Assembly: GCA_022478985.1 (NCBI GenBank)
Contig: JAKSZP010014529.1
Coordinates: 62,001-126,000, forward strand
Reading direction: 5' to 3'
DNA: 64,000 nucleotides
Source: Massospora cicadina
Lineage: Eukaryota > Entomophthoromycota > Entomophthoromycetes > Entomophthorales > Entomophthoraceae
Position 1 is the stretch's first letter, and each line of letters begins with the position of its first letter. Position numbers and translations under genes: made by a program. The notes beneath the pieces were generated by a model. The model worked only from the letters and a program-made list of their open reading frames with translations, had not been told where the DNA came from and searched no databases. This document shows, piece after piece, positions 22,019 through 33,717 of the stretch.

Positions 22019-22590
22019 TGTTGAGATTCTGGTATGATTGGACATTAAGCCCTAAGTAGCTATGGAGGATTGGGTGAGATTGGCTGAAATGAGTAGAATA
22101 ATAATATTGGTGAGATCGCCTTGAAATAAGGCGATAGGGCAATACCAGGCTTTGGTAAATGATTATTGGATCGTCTCCAAATTAGGCAATAAGGCGATGT
22201 CAACGTATGTCAAATATTTAGTAGATGCTTGAACTAAGACAATAGTGAATTTTGGAAAAGTAGACTATGCCAGAACCAATGAGAATATGGTGGAACTGAA
22301 TAGTCTAAGCAACAGGGTGATATTAACTAAAGTTGCTGATATATAAGCGAGATGAGAAGATTTAAATGGGAGTATTGTTAGTAGAGAAAGAGAGCGGAGC
22401 AGAGGGTATCTGCTGTTATATATTGAATTATTTTTAAAGTGTTGTGAGCAAATGCTCCATATTTTCTTATATTTATTATATGTGTTCCAAGGACTAGCAA
22501 TCTCCAAATCATACATCCTATTAATCAGTGGTCTTGAACCTGAGAAAACCCTTCTGGCGTATAGCAAGTATAACGCCTAAAGTTATAGCA
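22019..22590 (+). repeat. 5' LTR of element C
   Basis: Begins TGTTGAG and ends TTATAGCA; partner of 28804-29377. The middle 263 bp (22173-22435) match the partner with one difference, while the outer parts are about 9 percent (left) and about 20 percent (right) different by eye. Confidence 0.88.
22340..22347 (+). promoter_or_regulatory. TATA box of the C 5' LTR
   Basis: TATATAAG in sense orientation, conserved at 29124-29131 in the 3' LTR and inside the near-identical block. Likely core promoter of the element. Confidence 0.55.
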
Positions 22591-22591
22591 G

Positions 22592-22610
22592 TGGTGCTCT
22601 CTAAAAGGGG
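22592..22610 (+). promoter_or_regulatory. primer binding site of element C
   Basis: TGGTGCTCTCTAAAAGGGG starts one base after the 5' LTR. It would pair with a tRNA 3' end finishing GAGCACCA. Elements D and E, with different LTRs, have a close variant (TGGTGCTCACTACAGGGG in D) in the same place. Confidence 0.65.
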
Positions 22611-22749
22611 CCCATTGACAACCACAAAAGTTAATTTATTCTCCAGTTACATGTCATGGAATAACAGGCCTACATAAAAGGGGAATAGTCCCAATTTTCT
22701 ATGCTTTCAGAAGCTGCGGAAATTAAACTAGTTGAGGACACAGTGTCAT

Positions 22750-24062
22750 AGAACAAGAGGAGCTTCTTCAGGAGAGTGAAAACGTTTAAAACAACTAGAA
22801 ATGTGGTTAGTCAGTTGTGGATACTTGGACAACAGCACAGGCAACTTGCTGATCGCCTGAATGAAGTTACTGAGCGGGAACACTGCATGGAGTGGAAGTT
22901 GAAACCTACCTTTTACCCGCCTCAGCCCCATTGGAAGCAGAAGGACAAAGGGTCACTTAGAAAGGATCATTTTATGATGAATACTAGACTGGATATCCAG
23001 CTGAAAAGCTTTTCACCGAGAACACAGGCAGCATGAGCTGCTCAACTCATATGGAAGCTCTGGGGATGACTATGTCCCGACCCAACGAACCCCCTATGTG
23101 ATGAAAGCCCTGCCCTAAAGAAACCTATGCTACACCTAGGCAGCTGCCAGCCGTGTGCTGCTAGCCCTTCTGAGCCAGCTCCTCACCAAGATTCCAGCTT
23201 TGAGTCTCTATCAAATACCCAGTACACTCTTAAGGCTTGTAGTTATGAGTGAGAAGAAGAGGTCTGCATTGGCAAGCTACTTCCATTTGACTGAAATGGA
23301 AATATCCACAGATTCTACAAACAATTTAAATTTGCGCTGGAAGAGGCCTCAGATTGGCGTTAGGCTAAGTTACTGATATCCGCCCTGAAAGTGGAAGTGC
23401 TGACTAAGTCACTTGCTATCTTCAAAGCAGCTTCGTTTCATATCAGGAGGTGAAGGAGATTGTGCTGCAGTTGTTTGGAGGCACCACCAAGATGTTGCGG
23501 TAGAAGGCTGAGTTTGTGACTCTAGGATTTCATCATAATGAGACTTCTGCTAAGTTTGCAGACCAATTCACGATGGAAGCCCATGTGTTAATAGGGGCAG
23601 GCACTCTAGATGAAGCCAATGTGGGAATTGCAATGACCTCTGCAGTAAGCCATAACATGAGCTTTACAATGTCATGGCTCCATGTTTAGAGGACGACGTA
23701 CCCCTGCTCAAAATTTTCCAAATTTTGCGTCATCTATCTGCTATCTTTACTCCGCCCAATACAGAGCGTAAACCTACAGCAGCCATTGTCAGACCTTCTT
23801 ATCTGGGTGAATTATCCCGCCCTGGTCAGAGTCCGCCTATTAACACCTGGCCTTATCATAACTATGCGCCTCGCCCTAAGCCGAGTTACCATCAGCAGTT
23901 CAACTATTGGGCTGTGCCTGTTTATGCCAATCACCCACAGTCCAACTTTCAGCTTGGACTATCTTACAATAATCAAGGACACAGGCCCTACGGAGTAAAT
24001 TGTTTTAATTGCAGTCGCCCTGGGCACCAGGAATAAAGTTGCCCCAATTGTCAGGTCCATTA
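22750..24062 (+). pseudogene. gag of element C with CCHC knuckle
   Basis: Broken frames encode Gag; the best piece is a 120-codon frame at 23674-24036. A zinc knuckle CFNCSRPGHQE-stop-SC is read at 24001-24042, fitting CX2CX4HX4C with a stop inside the last spacer. The region before the knuckle is rich in proline, tyrosine and asparagine. The Gag would coat element RNA in the cytoplasm. Frameshifts lie near 23040, 23380 and 23660. Confidence 0.75.
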
Positions 24063-24479
24063 CATACAGCAGGACCAATACTACCAGGGAATGTCAGAGA
24101 GGAGTAGGGATGTGACTCACTCCTCCGCTATCCCAACCCCAAACGTCCCACCTGAACCTATCAACGTATATTCAGTGGAAATCCATCAGTATGATGATGC
24201 ATTTATATATTGGCTGTCGGTTGAAGGGGTGAATGTATTGGCACAAGTGCAAGTCAAGGATATGGAGAAAGAAGTCTTCAGAAGAAACGAAAACCTTACT
24301 CATGTCGAATTTTCTTAAAAACCTTCTACAGATAAGCTGGAACAATCCTCTTATGCTCCTTCCCTGAAGGGAGTAAACATCGCCCTGCTGGTGGTTGCTA
24401 TTTTACAGAATACCTTAAAGTCGGTGAGGTTATTATATCTTCTTTAGGAAAAAAGATTCTTTAAATGTCCACATATTAA

Positions 24480-24900
24480 ACAGTGAAGATTCTTCTACTT
24501 CTGAGCTTACACACTGTGACATTGTTGTAGCAAAACCCAAGTTCAAGCTATAATAGGTATAGGCGCTCCAGTTAACATAGTTTTCACCAAGTCTGTGGTG
24601 AAGTTGACATTAAAGCATGATGTGAACATAAAATGGTATATGGGACTGCTGAAGCAAAAACACAGTTTCTGAGAGAGTATACAGTGCGCTACCTTTTTGG
24701 TTTGTGTCAATTGTCATTGTAGCCCTGGCAATAGTGTTGCAAAATAATTGTTTCTGGCCTGCTAATTGGAACTGCTTTTATGTGACACTTTGGTGCTGTC
24801 ATTGACATGACAGAGGAGACGTTCGAAATTTTGAGCAGCGTATCCCAATTTACTTTACCTCCAGTGGAGTGCTAAAGGATCTGATGCATATGGGACATGT
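24480..24900 (+). pseudogene. aspartic protease of element C
   Basis: Near 24545-24590 the frame reads IIGIGAPVNIVF, the retropepsin active-site box with D-T-G changed to G-I-G. A LLIGTAFM-type block near 24760-24780 marks the end of the domain. The change of the catalytic aspartate alone would inactivate it, besides the frameshifts. Confidence 0.68.
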
Positions 24901-25239
24901 CAACCTTGCCTATAGTGATGGAGTAATCCTGGTTTGCTATCATCAATTCAAGATGAAGACCTGACCCTTTCTCAGCAATTAAAGTATATCAAGAGCTGCC
25001 TCTTAGAGCTTCTGGGTCTGTACCCATCCCCCAGACACCAAGTAATAGTAAACACTGAGTTACAGAGGTGGAAGTACCAGTCAGGCTCTATGAGGAGGTC
25101 CTTGGGCCCTATCAGCAATTACGCTTTGAGCCCCATGTGGCTCCAGGCATTATGCTACCTGGGACATGGAATGATCAAGATATTACTAATGAACCTACAA
25201 AAAGAATCATTTCAAATCCACCAACATCAAATAGTGGCA

Positions 25240-26444
25240 TAACAACACTTGATCCCTGGTGAGGAGACGCTTCAGGTTCATGTGTTCAGGTCACTGGAGG
25301 AATTTGGTTTAACTGTTGAACCGCAGCCCGGAATAATTGTGGTGGTGCCACATGAACTTTTACCGGGGTTATTTGAACAAAAGAACCAATAAATAGCTCC
25401 ATTTTAAAAAATAAAGAAATTTTAGCTGTTAGTGACCACGATTTAAAGTGCGCTTTGGGGGGTTTATCGATTGTACACTGAGGATCATCCCAACATTAGG
25501 TATTAGCTAATCTGCCGATCTAGGGCATCTGAGGAAGTAGTAACTGAGGAAATAGAAAAGCTTCTGGAGCAAGGAATGCTCGAACCATCCAAGAGCCTGT
25601 GATCTTTTCCTGTTCTGATTTTAAAAAGAAGGATGGTACCAACCCTGTGGTGATAGACTGCCATAAGCTCAACAGCATTACTAAAAAGGACTTATATCCC
25701 TTTCCTCAGATTAACAATGCTCTGGATTGGTTAGGAGGAGATCATTACTTATCAGCGATGGAATTGATATTGGGCTACTGGGAAATCAAGTTGCCTGTGG
25801 CAGAACAGAAGTGCGCCATTTAAACGTCCAAGGGGATTTTCCAACATATCTGTATACCACAAGGGCTGTGTAACTCCCCACCTATGTTCTAACGGGCCAT
25901 GGACACCATTCTCGGCGACCTAAAGCTGTCATGCATTTTCATGTACCTTGATGATATCAATGTCTTTTCATGTATATTCTCCGACATCTTACTTACTTGG
26001 ATGAGGTCTTCTGCCAGCTTGCTGAGGCCAACATCAAGATCAAGCCTCGTAAATGCCATTTATTTAAAGATCATTTGGAGTACCTAGGGCTTGTGGTAGA
26101 CGCAAAAGAGCTTAAATATTAACTGGCCAAGGTGAAAGCTATTTGGAAAATTACTGCGCCAACCAGTAAGTGAGATATACAAGTATTCTTGTGGATGGTG
26201 GGCTACTACTGATGCTTCATCCCTAACTTCAGTTGTATTGGGGGCTGTTATTTAAGCTATTAAAGAAGGATGCTATTATTGAATGGATTAAACGCCAACT
26301 GTGCTCCTTTGTAACCCTTAGGATGGCGTTGGTCAGCGTGCTGGTGCTATGCTATCCAAACTTTAATAAAGAGTTCATCATCCAGACGGATGCGTCTCTT
26401 TCCACTGTAGGTGTGGTCCTATCCCAAAAAGATGATTAGGGGGA
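25240..26444 (+). pseudogene. reverse transcriptase and start of RNase H of element C
   Basis: From about 25500 the RT fingers appear (EEIEKLLEQGMLEPSKS, then a KKDGTNPVVIDCHKLN block at 25630-25680). The catalytic MYLDDINVFS lies near 25940-25968 with Y-x-D-D intact. RNase H begins with FIIQTDASLSTVGVVLSQ near 26375-26428, with its first catalytic aspartate kept. Stops near 25821 and frameshifts around 25600, 25985 and 26160 break the frame. At 26444 an LTR of another element interrupts the RNase H. Confidence 0.85.
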
Positions 26445-27186
26445 TGTTTGAATCAGGGAAAGATAAATGCTCGCTTGGTGCAGATTTGCCCCAGATTTCA
26501 ATAATATGCAGGAGAAATTAATTTTCTACTGCTGAAGTGACTTACAGGAGGATTTTCGCCACTGGATATAAATAAAAAAACTTTATAACTTAATACTAAA
26601 AAGTTAGGTTTTATAGGTATATAGGGTAGGCGAGGTGATAGAAAGAACAAAACCTCTCAATATTAGACTATTTAGTATTTAACTGTATTGAGGGTTGTGG
26701 AAATTCAATGATAAATTAGGAATAGCTTAGACTAGAATAAATTAGGAAATATAAGAATTTAGCATATTGAAGCTCAGAAAACTTGCTTCACCTTGGTAGA
26801 ATGGTATATGGGGTATTATTTTTAAGGCAAGATGTACCCATGGGGTAACAATTTGATAAAATTCAATCAAGCCTCATTGTCTAAAATTATTGCATCTTAG
26901 GGGACCTTAGTTAAGCCTATAAAATGGGGTGGCCCCCGCTTAGGTGTTGGAATGGCACTAGATGTGTTTGGTTGCAAAACCTTCGATGGATGCCCCAGAA
27001 TAGGCCATATGGTTGGAGGAATCTGATTCCTTGATTTTGAGATAGTAGCTCTCAGTTGGTATTTGATGTAGTGTTGCCCTGATTCTCGGGGTTCAACTGA
27101 GAGTTGGCCAGGGTCTTTTGGCTGAGATTTCGTTATTTTCACTAAATAGATAGCATCACTATCACAGACTTTTATTTGTCTGAAAT
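26445..27186 (-). repeat. D/E-type LTR inserted in element C
   Basis: On the plus strand it begins TGTTTGAATCAGGG and ends near TTTGTCTGAAA. It aligns with the D LTRs (start TGTTGGACTCTGG, end TTGTCTGACA) and shares their TAATACTAAAAAGTTAGG phrase and a TATAAAATGGGG phrase. Orientation is given as minus because D and E, whose LTRs it matches, read on the minus strand when their LTRs start TGTT on the plus strand. RNase H sequence of C continues at about 27240, after about 50 extra bases. No target duplication of 5 bp is evident; see the direct-repeat finding. Confidence 0.75.
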
Positions 27187-27239
27187 TTCCCCGTTTTGGC
27201 CTATTTTTGAGCCACAACATACTTACCTTGAATCAGGGA

Positions 27240-28803
27240 GGGCAAATGTCCAACAGGGAGGAGCACCCAGTGGCGTACTGCAGTTGGAGCCTAAACATAA
27301 ATGCATTTATACTGTGACCAGATGGGAGTGCTAAGCAATGATCTATGTTTATATGCAATTTAGGGTGTATTTGAATGGGGTGAAGTTTAAAGTCATAACA
27401 GATCATACTACAATACACTGGTTGCAGAATCTCAAGAATCCTGAAGGGCGCCTAGCCCGATGACCCCTCAAATTGCAGTCTTATGACTTTGAGATTCTCC
27501 AAAGACCTGAAGCAAAACACTAGAACGCTGATTGCTTGTCAAGACTGCCAATAGTTGCAATCACAGCTGATCTGAGCGATGAGATATACAACAAAACTCT
27601 CAGCAGAAAATATGATGATGAGCCTCCTCAAGTCTTAAAGGCGTTAAACGAGATGTGAGCTAACACTTCTAACGGAATGGAAAGGTGTACAAATGGATTG
27701 GAGACTCTAAAGTGAACTTTCCGTGAACCTCATCTTGGCCTAGCATCATTATGAGCGCACATAGGGCAGTTGGACATGGTGGAGTGCACAAGACGTTGGA
27801 ATCGTTGCGGCCACAGTATTAATGGATAAAGCATGAACTTTGATGTGCTTGAGAATATTCCTGCTGCCACCTGTGCCAAGTGGAGAAACTGTTTCACCAG
27901 AAGACTTCATATCAGTTAGTTAAACCACATTTTGCTTGGCATACAGTTTCCCTGGATGTCATTGGCACTCTGACAACGTAGCTAACCAGTCAAAATACAT
28001 TCTTTTGGCGATCAACCACTTGATCAGGTGGGTAGAAGCATGGTTGATCAAGGATTTAGGGGCTGTCACCATAGCCAAGTTCATAATGGAATGTATCATC
28101 CAGCGACATGGCTGCCCTCAGTTCATCCTTACCAATAATGGGACTAACTTCACCTCCCACATCCTTCTTAGGCTAAACGAGCTGGTAGCTATCCATTGGA
28201 TTTTAACGACCCCATATTACCCCAAGTCTAATGGGATGGTCAGCAAATTAATGGGACTTTATTGAACATACTCTGGAAATTGGTAGCAGATTGACCATCC
28301 GATTGGATTTCCCTCCTATCCACCACCATCTTTGATTATTATATTAGCTGTCATTCTGCCACATGGAAAAGACCTTTTCAATTATAACATGGATGACACC
28401 CTGCTCAACCCGCTCTGTTCTATACCTGCATAGAAGATACTAGAAGAATATATCCTTAACGCTACTTGACCAACCTAAAGAATACGCTGATCAAGCTGCA
28501 GACCAAAGTGTACTTGTTCAGCTTAGCTAAGAAGATAAAGAGTCAGGATGCAAATCAGGTATGGCGTAACAGGCTAGCTCAGTTCAAAGATGGGGATGTG
28601 GTAACATTCCATGACCAGCGTGGGTTTGGTCAAAAGCCAAAATTAGCCAGCATCTGGATTGGTTCCTTTAAATAATTGAGAAACAGGTGTTGATGCTTAT
28701 ATTATCAATGACCCCACGAGCAGTTGGATTATAAACCAAGTGCATGAAAAGTTCCTTTGGGCGTATAAAAATAGGAGACTTATCATCCAGAAAAGGGGGT
28801 TAA
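27240..28803 (+). pseudogene. RNase H remainder and integrase of element C
   Basis: EEHPVAYCSWSLN (about 27255-27293) continues the RNase H, followed by a degraded TDHTTIHWLQN block near 27400. The integrase zinc region is near 27770-27890 (CHLCQVEK-like). Core blocks are in a 109-codon frame at 27936-28265: IRWVEAW, then HGCPQFILTNNGTNFTS, where the usual D-N-G is N-N-G, then YYPKSNGMVSKLMG with the catalytic glutamate changed. A C-terminal part follows to about 28760. A purine run AAAAGGGGG at 28791-28799 is the likely polypurine tract. Confidence 0.83.
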
Positions 28804-29377
28804 TGTTGAGTTTCTGATATGACTGGACATTAAGCCCAAGTAGCTACAGCGGATTGGGTAAGATTGGCCGAACTGAGTAGTATAATGATATTGGTGAGAT
28901 CGCCTTGAAATAAGGCAATAGGCAATACCAAGCTTTGGACAAATGATTATTGGATTGTCTCCAAATTAGGCAATAAGGCGATGTCAACGTATGTCAAATA
29001 TTTAGTAGATGCTTGAACTAAGACAATAGTGAATTTTGGAAAAGTAGACTCTGCCAGAACCAATGAGAATATGGTGGAACTGAATAGTCTAAGCAACAGG
29101 GTGATATTAACTAAAGTTGCTGATATATAAGCGAGATGAGAAGATTTAAATGGGAGTATTGTTAGTAGAGAAAGAGAGCGGAGCAGAGGGTATCTGCTGT
29201 TATATATTGAATTATTTTTGAAGTGTTGTTGGAGCAAAAGCTTCATATTTTCTTATATTTATTATATGTGTTCCGAGGACCAGCAAACTCCATATCATCC
29301 ATCCTGTTGCCCAGTGGGCTTGACCCTGTGCAAAACCTTTCCAACGTTTAGCAAGTATATCACCCCAATTTATAACT
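28804..29377 (+). repeat. 3' LTR of element C
   Basis: Begins TGTTGAG right after the polypurine tract; the last bases (TTTATAACT) are decayed relative to the 5' copy. After it the integrase of gypsy E resumes on the minus strand. Confidence 0.85.
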
Positions 29378-30100
29378 TACCTTTAGCGCATTCCAACGCC
29401 CTTTAGATGATGGGTTGTAAGGGGTGGCTAAACTTTGTTCAGTGCCAAAAAATGAAGTAAGTTTTTGGACTACTGCGAGATGAAATTCAACCTATTGTCC
29501 AAAAGTAAATTTGTGGGCGTCCATTCTGGTTGAAAACGGATCAAATAAAAAAGAGATCCATAGATTTTTCAGTAGCAGCGGGGACTGAAATTGCTTTGAC
29601 CCATTTGGTCAGGTGTTGCCAGCTAGGAGGATATATTTATGGCCATGTATTGCAGTGAGAGAAAGGCCTATCACTTCGATGTTATTGATGCTGAATGGCT
29701 CCATCAAGGAAATGACCAAGTGGTGAAACTGAGGATTGGCACATTTTAAATTGGCAAGTCATACTGCCTCCAAGACCTCTTGAATGGTCGCCACCATTTG
29801 GTCTCAAATGCATTTCAACTTTAACCATTTGAGAGTCTTTTTAACTGCCCCATGTCCTATAGTAGTATGGCCCTCTATGATAACTGGTTCTGGATTAAGG
29901 GCGGTCATATTGGGGAAATTTAATGTTGACCCTCTCGTAGAGCAGCTCATACTTGATTTGAGTGTCTCAGGCCATCTTTCAGAGCTCAGCTTGGACCTCA
30001 GAAGTTTTGACTCCCAATGTTCAGGTCAACCAATCAGATCATATGGTTGATCCTCCTTGGGAGTCAATGCTGCTAGCACTGGCAGCCTGAAGATGCCGTT
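29378..30100 (-). pseudogene. gypsy E integrase, N-terminal and core
   Basis: The last block before the C insertion reads QSLATPYNPSSKGRWNALK on the minus strand (about 29470-29385), the TPYHP-S-NG-VER-N region of gypsy integrases containing the catalytic glutamate position (here W-N). Upstream the frame is broken by stops, and the zinc-binding region is only weakly visible near 29990-29770. Its continuation is at 22018-21680. Confidence 0.75.
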
Positions 30101-30149
30101 GGCGGTTTAATGGATCTTTTCTCATGATGAACGATGGTGAAATCATAGC

Positions 30150-31330
30150 TTTGCAGTCATAAGGCCCATCAGGCTAAACAGCCATCCAGGCCCTTCATCT
30201 GCTGGAGCCACTGGAACGAGGAATGGTCGGTGATACAGGTAAAGTGGGTACCATAGAGATAGGGAAAAAAATGTTTGATGGCTATCATGATAGCTAGGCA
30301 CATCTTAATGACGCTGACGATCAGCCTTAAACAGCACCTAGCTAAAATATCACACGGGTGATGATACATGCAATTTCATCCATTTGGCCAGGATGGTTCC
30401 AACGGCACAGTTGAAGGCATTGATAAACAGAAGGAAAGGTTTATCTTAGTCAGGGTGGCGAAGAATGGGGTGTTGTTGGAGAAACTTTATTACCGTTTAA
30501 AAATAAGCCTTTCATTCCACACCCTAAGAGAAAGGAGTGTTTTTGCCAATAGCCAATGAGAGGCTCACTGAGCTGAGCGAATTTAGGAATGAACTGATAT
30601 AGAATTCCATTATACTAAGGAAGGCCTGGATATATCGCAGGTTTTGGGGCGGAGGCTTTTTGGATATGGTTTTAAATTCGTCTTGTAAGGTCTGAATTGC
30701 CTCATGTGAGATATCATGTATAAGAAAATCTAGTCTCTTCAGGAAAAAGGTGCAATTTAAAGGCTAGAGCTTAATGTTAGAGGCGCGCAGGCGTATGGAA
30801 AACACCTTTGTATGAACAAGATGATCACTAAAAGTTTTAGAAAAAGCCGTTATATTATCGAGATAGACTATCATGCAACTCATCTTGAGATCCCATTAGA
30901 TATGATCCATTGCGCATTGAAATGAAGAGGGTGCATTCCACAACCCCTTAGGGGTACCAGGTAGGGTAAAATAGATCTTCACTGCAAATAAGAGCACATT
31001 TCTCTTGACCTTGAGAGGTGAGGTCCATCTGACAGTATCCGCTAGCTAAATCCATAGCAGAGAAAAATTTGGAGCCAAAGAGTTTTAAAAGACCATCATC
31101 AATGCGAGGGATGGGATAGCAGTCTTTTTTGGTGAGGTTGTTCAGTTTATGGTAGTCCATAACTACCCGATGACCTCCATCTTTCTTTTTAGTAAGTAGC
31201 AAGGGTGACGTCCTAAGAGCTTTGAGGAGGTACTAGTAACCCTGCGTCTATCAATTGCTTGATCTCCATCCTCATTTGTTGCTCCTCGACCTTTGACTTG
31301 TGGTAAGGTTTAGATCTAATAGGACTGGCA
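30150..31330 (-). pseudogene. gypsy E reverse transcriptase and RNase H
   Basis: An 84-codon frame (31202-30948) has KKKDGGHRVVMDYHKLNN, PIPRIDD and FFSAMDLASGYCQMDL, the RT fingers and first catalytic aspartate. The catalytic block near 30880-30830 reads IVYLDNITAFSKTF, with the second aspartate of Y-x-D-D changed to N. RNase H is seen in the 66-codon frame 30369-30169 (TCITDHSSFQWL, with TDH intact). Stops and frameshifts separate the parts. Confidence 0.85.
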
Positions 31331-31689
31331 TTACCAACATCAAACGTGTGGCTCCAAACCTCATATGTTTATAACATGATCAGATTTGAATAAAATATCA
31401 CTTTATGCATCTAATAAGGGGTGCACTCCTTCAAGCTCTTCTGAGGTAAGTTCATCTGAGATATGAACATCAGGCAAAGCACACAACAATTTGCAAAGTA
31501 TATAGGCCCATTTTTGAAACAGACTTAACGCAGTGAGCTTACGTGATATCCTCTAGGGGAATGAGTAAGCCTTTTCATATCTCATGATGTCTTTTCAAGA
31601 TTATGTCATGTTTGGTGAAGCTTCCCAGAAAAATATTAATAGTCAAAGTAGGAAGGATATAATTCCATGCAGTACCCAGGGCTCTAGAT

Positions 31690-32290
31690 AACTAACTCCT
31701 TTAATTCTTGTTAGGTAAATAAGCAGTTTTGGGGAATTTGTAAAGTAATCTTGGTGTCAACCAACCGTTACTCTCAGATCTAAATACCATCTCCTCTGAG
31801 GCATAAAGAGAAATGCCTGATGCGGCATCACAAACTCTGGCAGCAGTTTTGTATGACACCCGATATGGTGTAGTGCAATGAAAATGCAGAGGAAGGGTAC
31901 TTGACCAGGAAGGAGTACTCTTTTTTGAGGGACTCTGTATTGGCTCGAACAAGAGGCACCTCATTGTTGAGAAGGTAGAGATAGCCCTGATTCAGGCTGA
32001 TAGTTCCGTTTTACTTGCTGAGGAACTTGGTGCCAATAAGCATGTTATAATATTTGCTCTCCAAAGCCACAGAAGAGGCTAACAATATAAGCTTTCCAAA
32101 ATAGGAGGGGTAAGGAGGAGTAGGCCCCAATAGAGTGAATGCTGGAAGGACCCACCGTCCCATACTCTTGGGAATAGTCCTGACAAGGTGCCAATTTAGT
32201 CTCCATGTTGAGTTTAGAAGAATTTACTTTGAATGGGAGCCAGTGTCAAAGATGGCCGTGACCGCACCTTGTTGATGATTACTTCCACCT
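31690..32290 (-). pseudogene. gypsy E aspartic protease
   Basis: The minus strand near 32265-32225 reads TAIFDTGSHSK, keeping the D-T-G active site but losing the following P-V-N. An 87-codon frame (31964-31701) continues the linker toward RT. The same order and spacing are seen in D, where the box is intact. Confidence 0.72.
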
Positions 32291-32399
32291 GGAGAACTGT
32301 CCCACCAAAACTAATTGAAGAGATAGAATCTCCTTAGAACAGAAAGTAGATGCAAGTTTTAGCGGTCTCAGGGTATCTACTTTAATGAATTCAAGAGTA

Positions 32400-33420
32400 T
32401 GAAAATGAGAGATAGGGTGGATCATCAAATCAAGGAGCTGGTCAGCATCATTAGCAGTTTCAATGACCTCAGGGCACCTCAGAATCTGGTTAAAAGTTGT
32501 CCTCGGGTATCATGGCATTTTCTACTCCTTCAGGGTTTAGCTGATCCATTATCCCCACTTCAGCTGGGTCTCCAAGGACATAGAGCTTCACTTACTCACT
32601 ATTCCCTTCAGATTCGTCATCTGAGGTGTTTTCTATGCAAGTCAAAGGGGAGATGGGGGCAAGTTAGGGCTAAGCAATTCAGGTTGTATGGCTATCTTCC
32701 TACTAGACACTTTCACAATGGGCCCTTTCAGGTTTCAGGAGATACTAATAGGGCGTGCAACTACCAGCTTGGCTGGGGGAGAGGGTGCTGCAGCTGCAAT
32801 GAGCTTATGCAAGAGCACATTGTTGGCTGGTTATGGGGTCTCTGACCTTTGGGAATTATAATAGATCTGTTTTGAGGCGTACTGAAGGAGCAGGTTAAAG
32901 GCGCGGACAGGCACAGGATAGACTATGAGGGTTGCTGGGATTTTTCTCCACTGGCCTATGGGTGAAAGATCTTCAATGTTAAACTAGGGGTCTCACTGAA
33001 ACTCCTTGAGTAGCCTCAACCATATGGAAATCTGCAACATCTAATAATTCATCTTTTATGTCAAGAAAGTTTGGAAGTTGCGTTTTATAAAGATTATATG
33101 CCTTGATAAAGGAGGGTGAGAAGCAACCCAGTTAGCAGGGCAGCGACGGCATTATCAAGATTGAGCAGATGATATTTTAACAACGTCTGAGTGGCCAAGT
33201 AGAACCAATCAACGAAGGCAGTGATATGTTCACCTTCATACATGCTAAGTTGATCAAAGGCCTGTTTTTCTAGGTGTAGACTCTTCTGGGAGCCAAATTT
33301 TCAGTGATCATCGCGTCCATAACCACCGCCCATGTACTCTGAGTTTCCATATGAGAGACCATTACCTCTTGATCCATGCGACTCAGGCGAGGGAGGATAT
33401 GCTTATTTTTTTGTTAGTTA
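32400..33420 (-). pseudogene. gypsy E gag
   Basis: On the minus strand near 33250-33130 the broken frame reads EHITAFVDWFYLATQ and LLNLDNAVAALLTGL, which closely parallels FTERFYFAAQ and LLNLNYAIAAILTGL-type sequence in the D gag. Further 3' the sequence is broken and no zinc knuckle is seen. Recognition is by comparison with D rather than by a general motif. Confidence 0.65.
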
Positions 33421-33697
33421 GTCGCACCTTCCATGGCTGATCCATAGACATATATAGATGAGGCAATTTGCCTTCAACAAAAGGAAATTTGTCTTTAAAA
33501 TGGGGTTTAGAAGGGTTAACATAGATGGACACATGTGAAGTAGAAGGGAGCGTTGTTAATTTTTTTGAGGTGGGACAGCGCGTTAATAAGTTGAAGTTCA
33601 AGAACAACTATCATTGTTTCATTCCAGTGGAAGGGGGAAGAGGTGTACTCACTTAAACGCCCTCCATTTTTGTTATAGGTTTTGTGGTGTACAAGTG

Positions 33698-33715
33698 CCC
33701 CTGTAGTGAGCAACA
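33698..33715 (-). promoter_or_regulatory. primer binding site of gypsy E
   Basis: On the minus strand TGTTGCTCACTACAGGGG lies two bases inside the 5' LTR start. It differs by one base from that of D (TGGTGCTCACTACAGGGG). It would pair with the 3' end of a tRNA ending GAGCACCA. Confidence 0.65.
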
Positions 33716-33717
33716 CT

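Larger units (their letters stand above)
22019..29377 (+). mobile_element. Ty3/gypsy element C, full length with LTRs
   Basis: Direct LTRs of about 572 bp (22019-22590 and 28804-29377) enclose, in order, a gag with CCHC knuckle, protease, RT, RNase H and integrase, all on the plus strand. It is inserted into the integrase of gypsy E, which reads on the opposite strand and is interrupted exactly at the two outer ends. The right outer end is decayed and I found no clear target duplication. An LTR of the D/E type (26445-27186) is inserted within the RNase H. Stops and frameshifts occur in all domains. Confidence 0.9.
29378..33717 (-). mobile_element. Ty3/gypsy element E, main coding part
   Basis: Reads leftward from its primer binding site at 33698-33715 through gag, protease, RT, RNase H and the first part of integrase, which is cut at 29378 by element C and continues left of 22019. 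Its 5' LTR starts at 33718 and is split into three pieces by LINE I and chromovirus J. Domain content and LTR sequence match element D, so the two belong to one family. The 3' LTR was not found with confidence. Confidence 0.88.
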
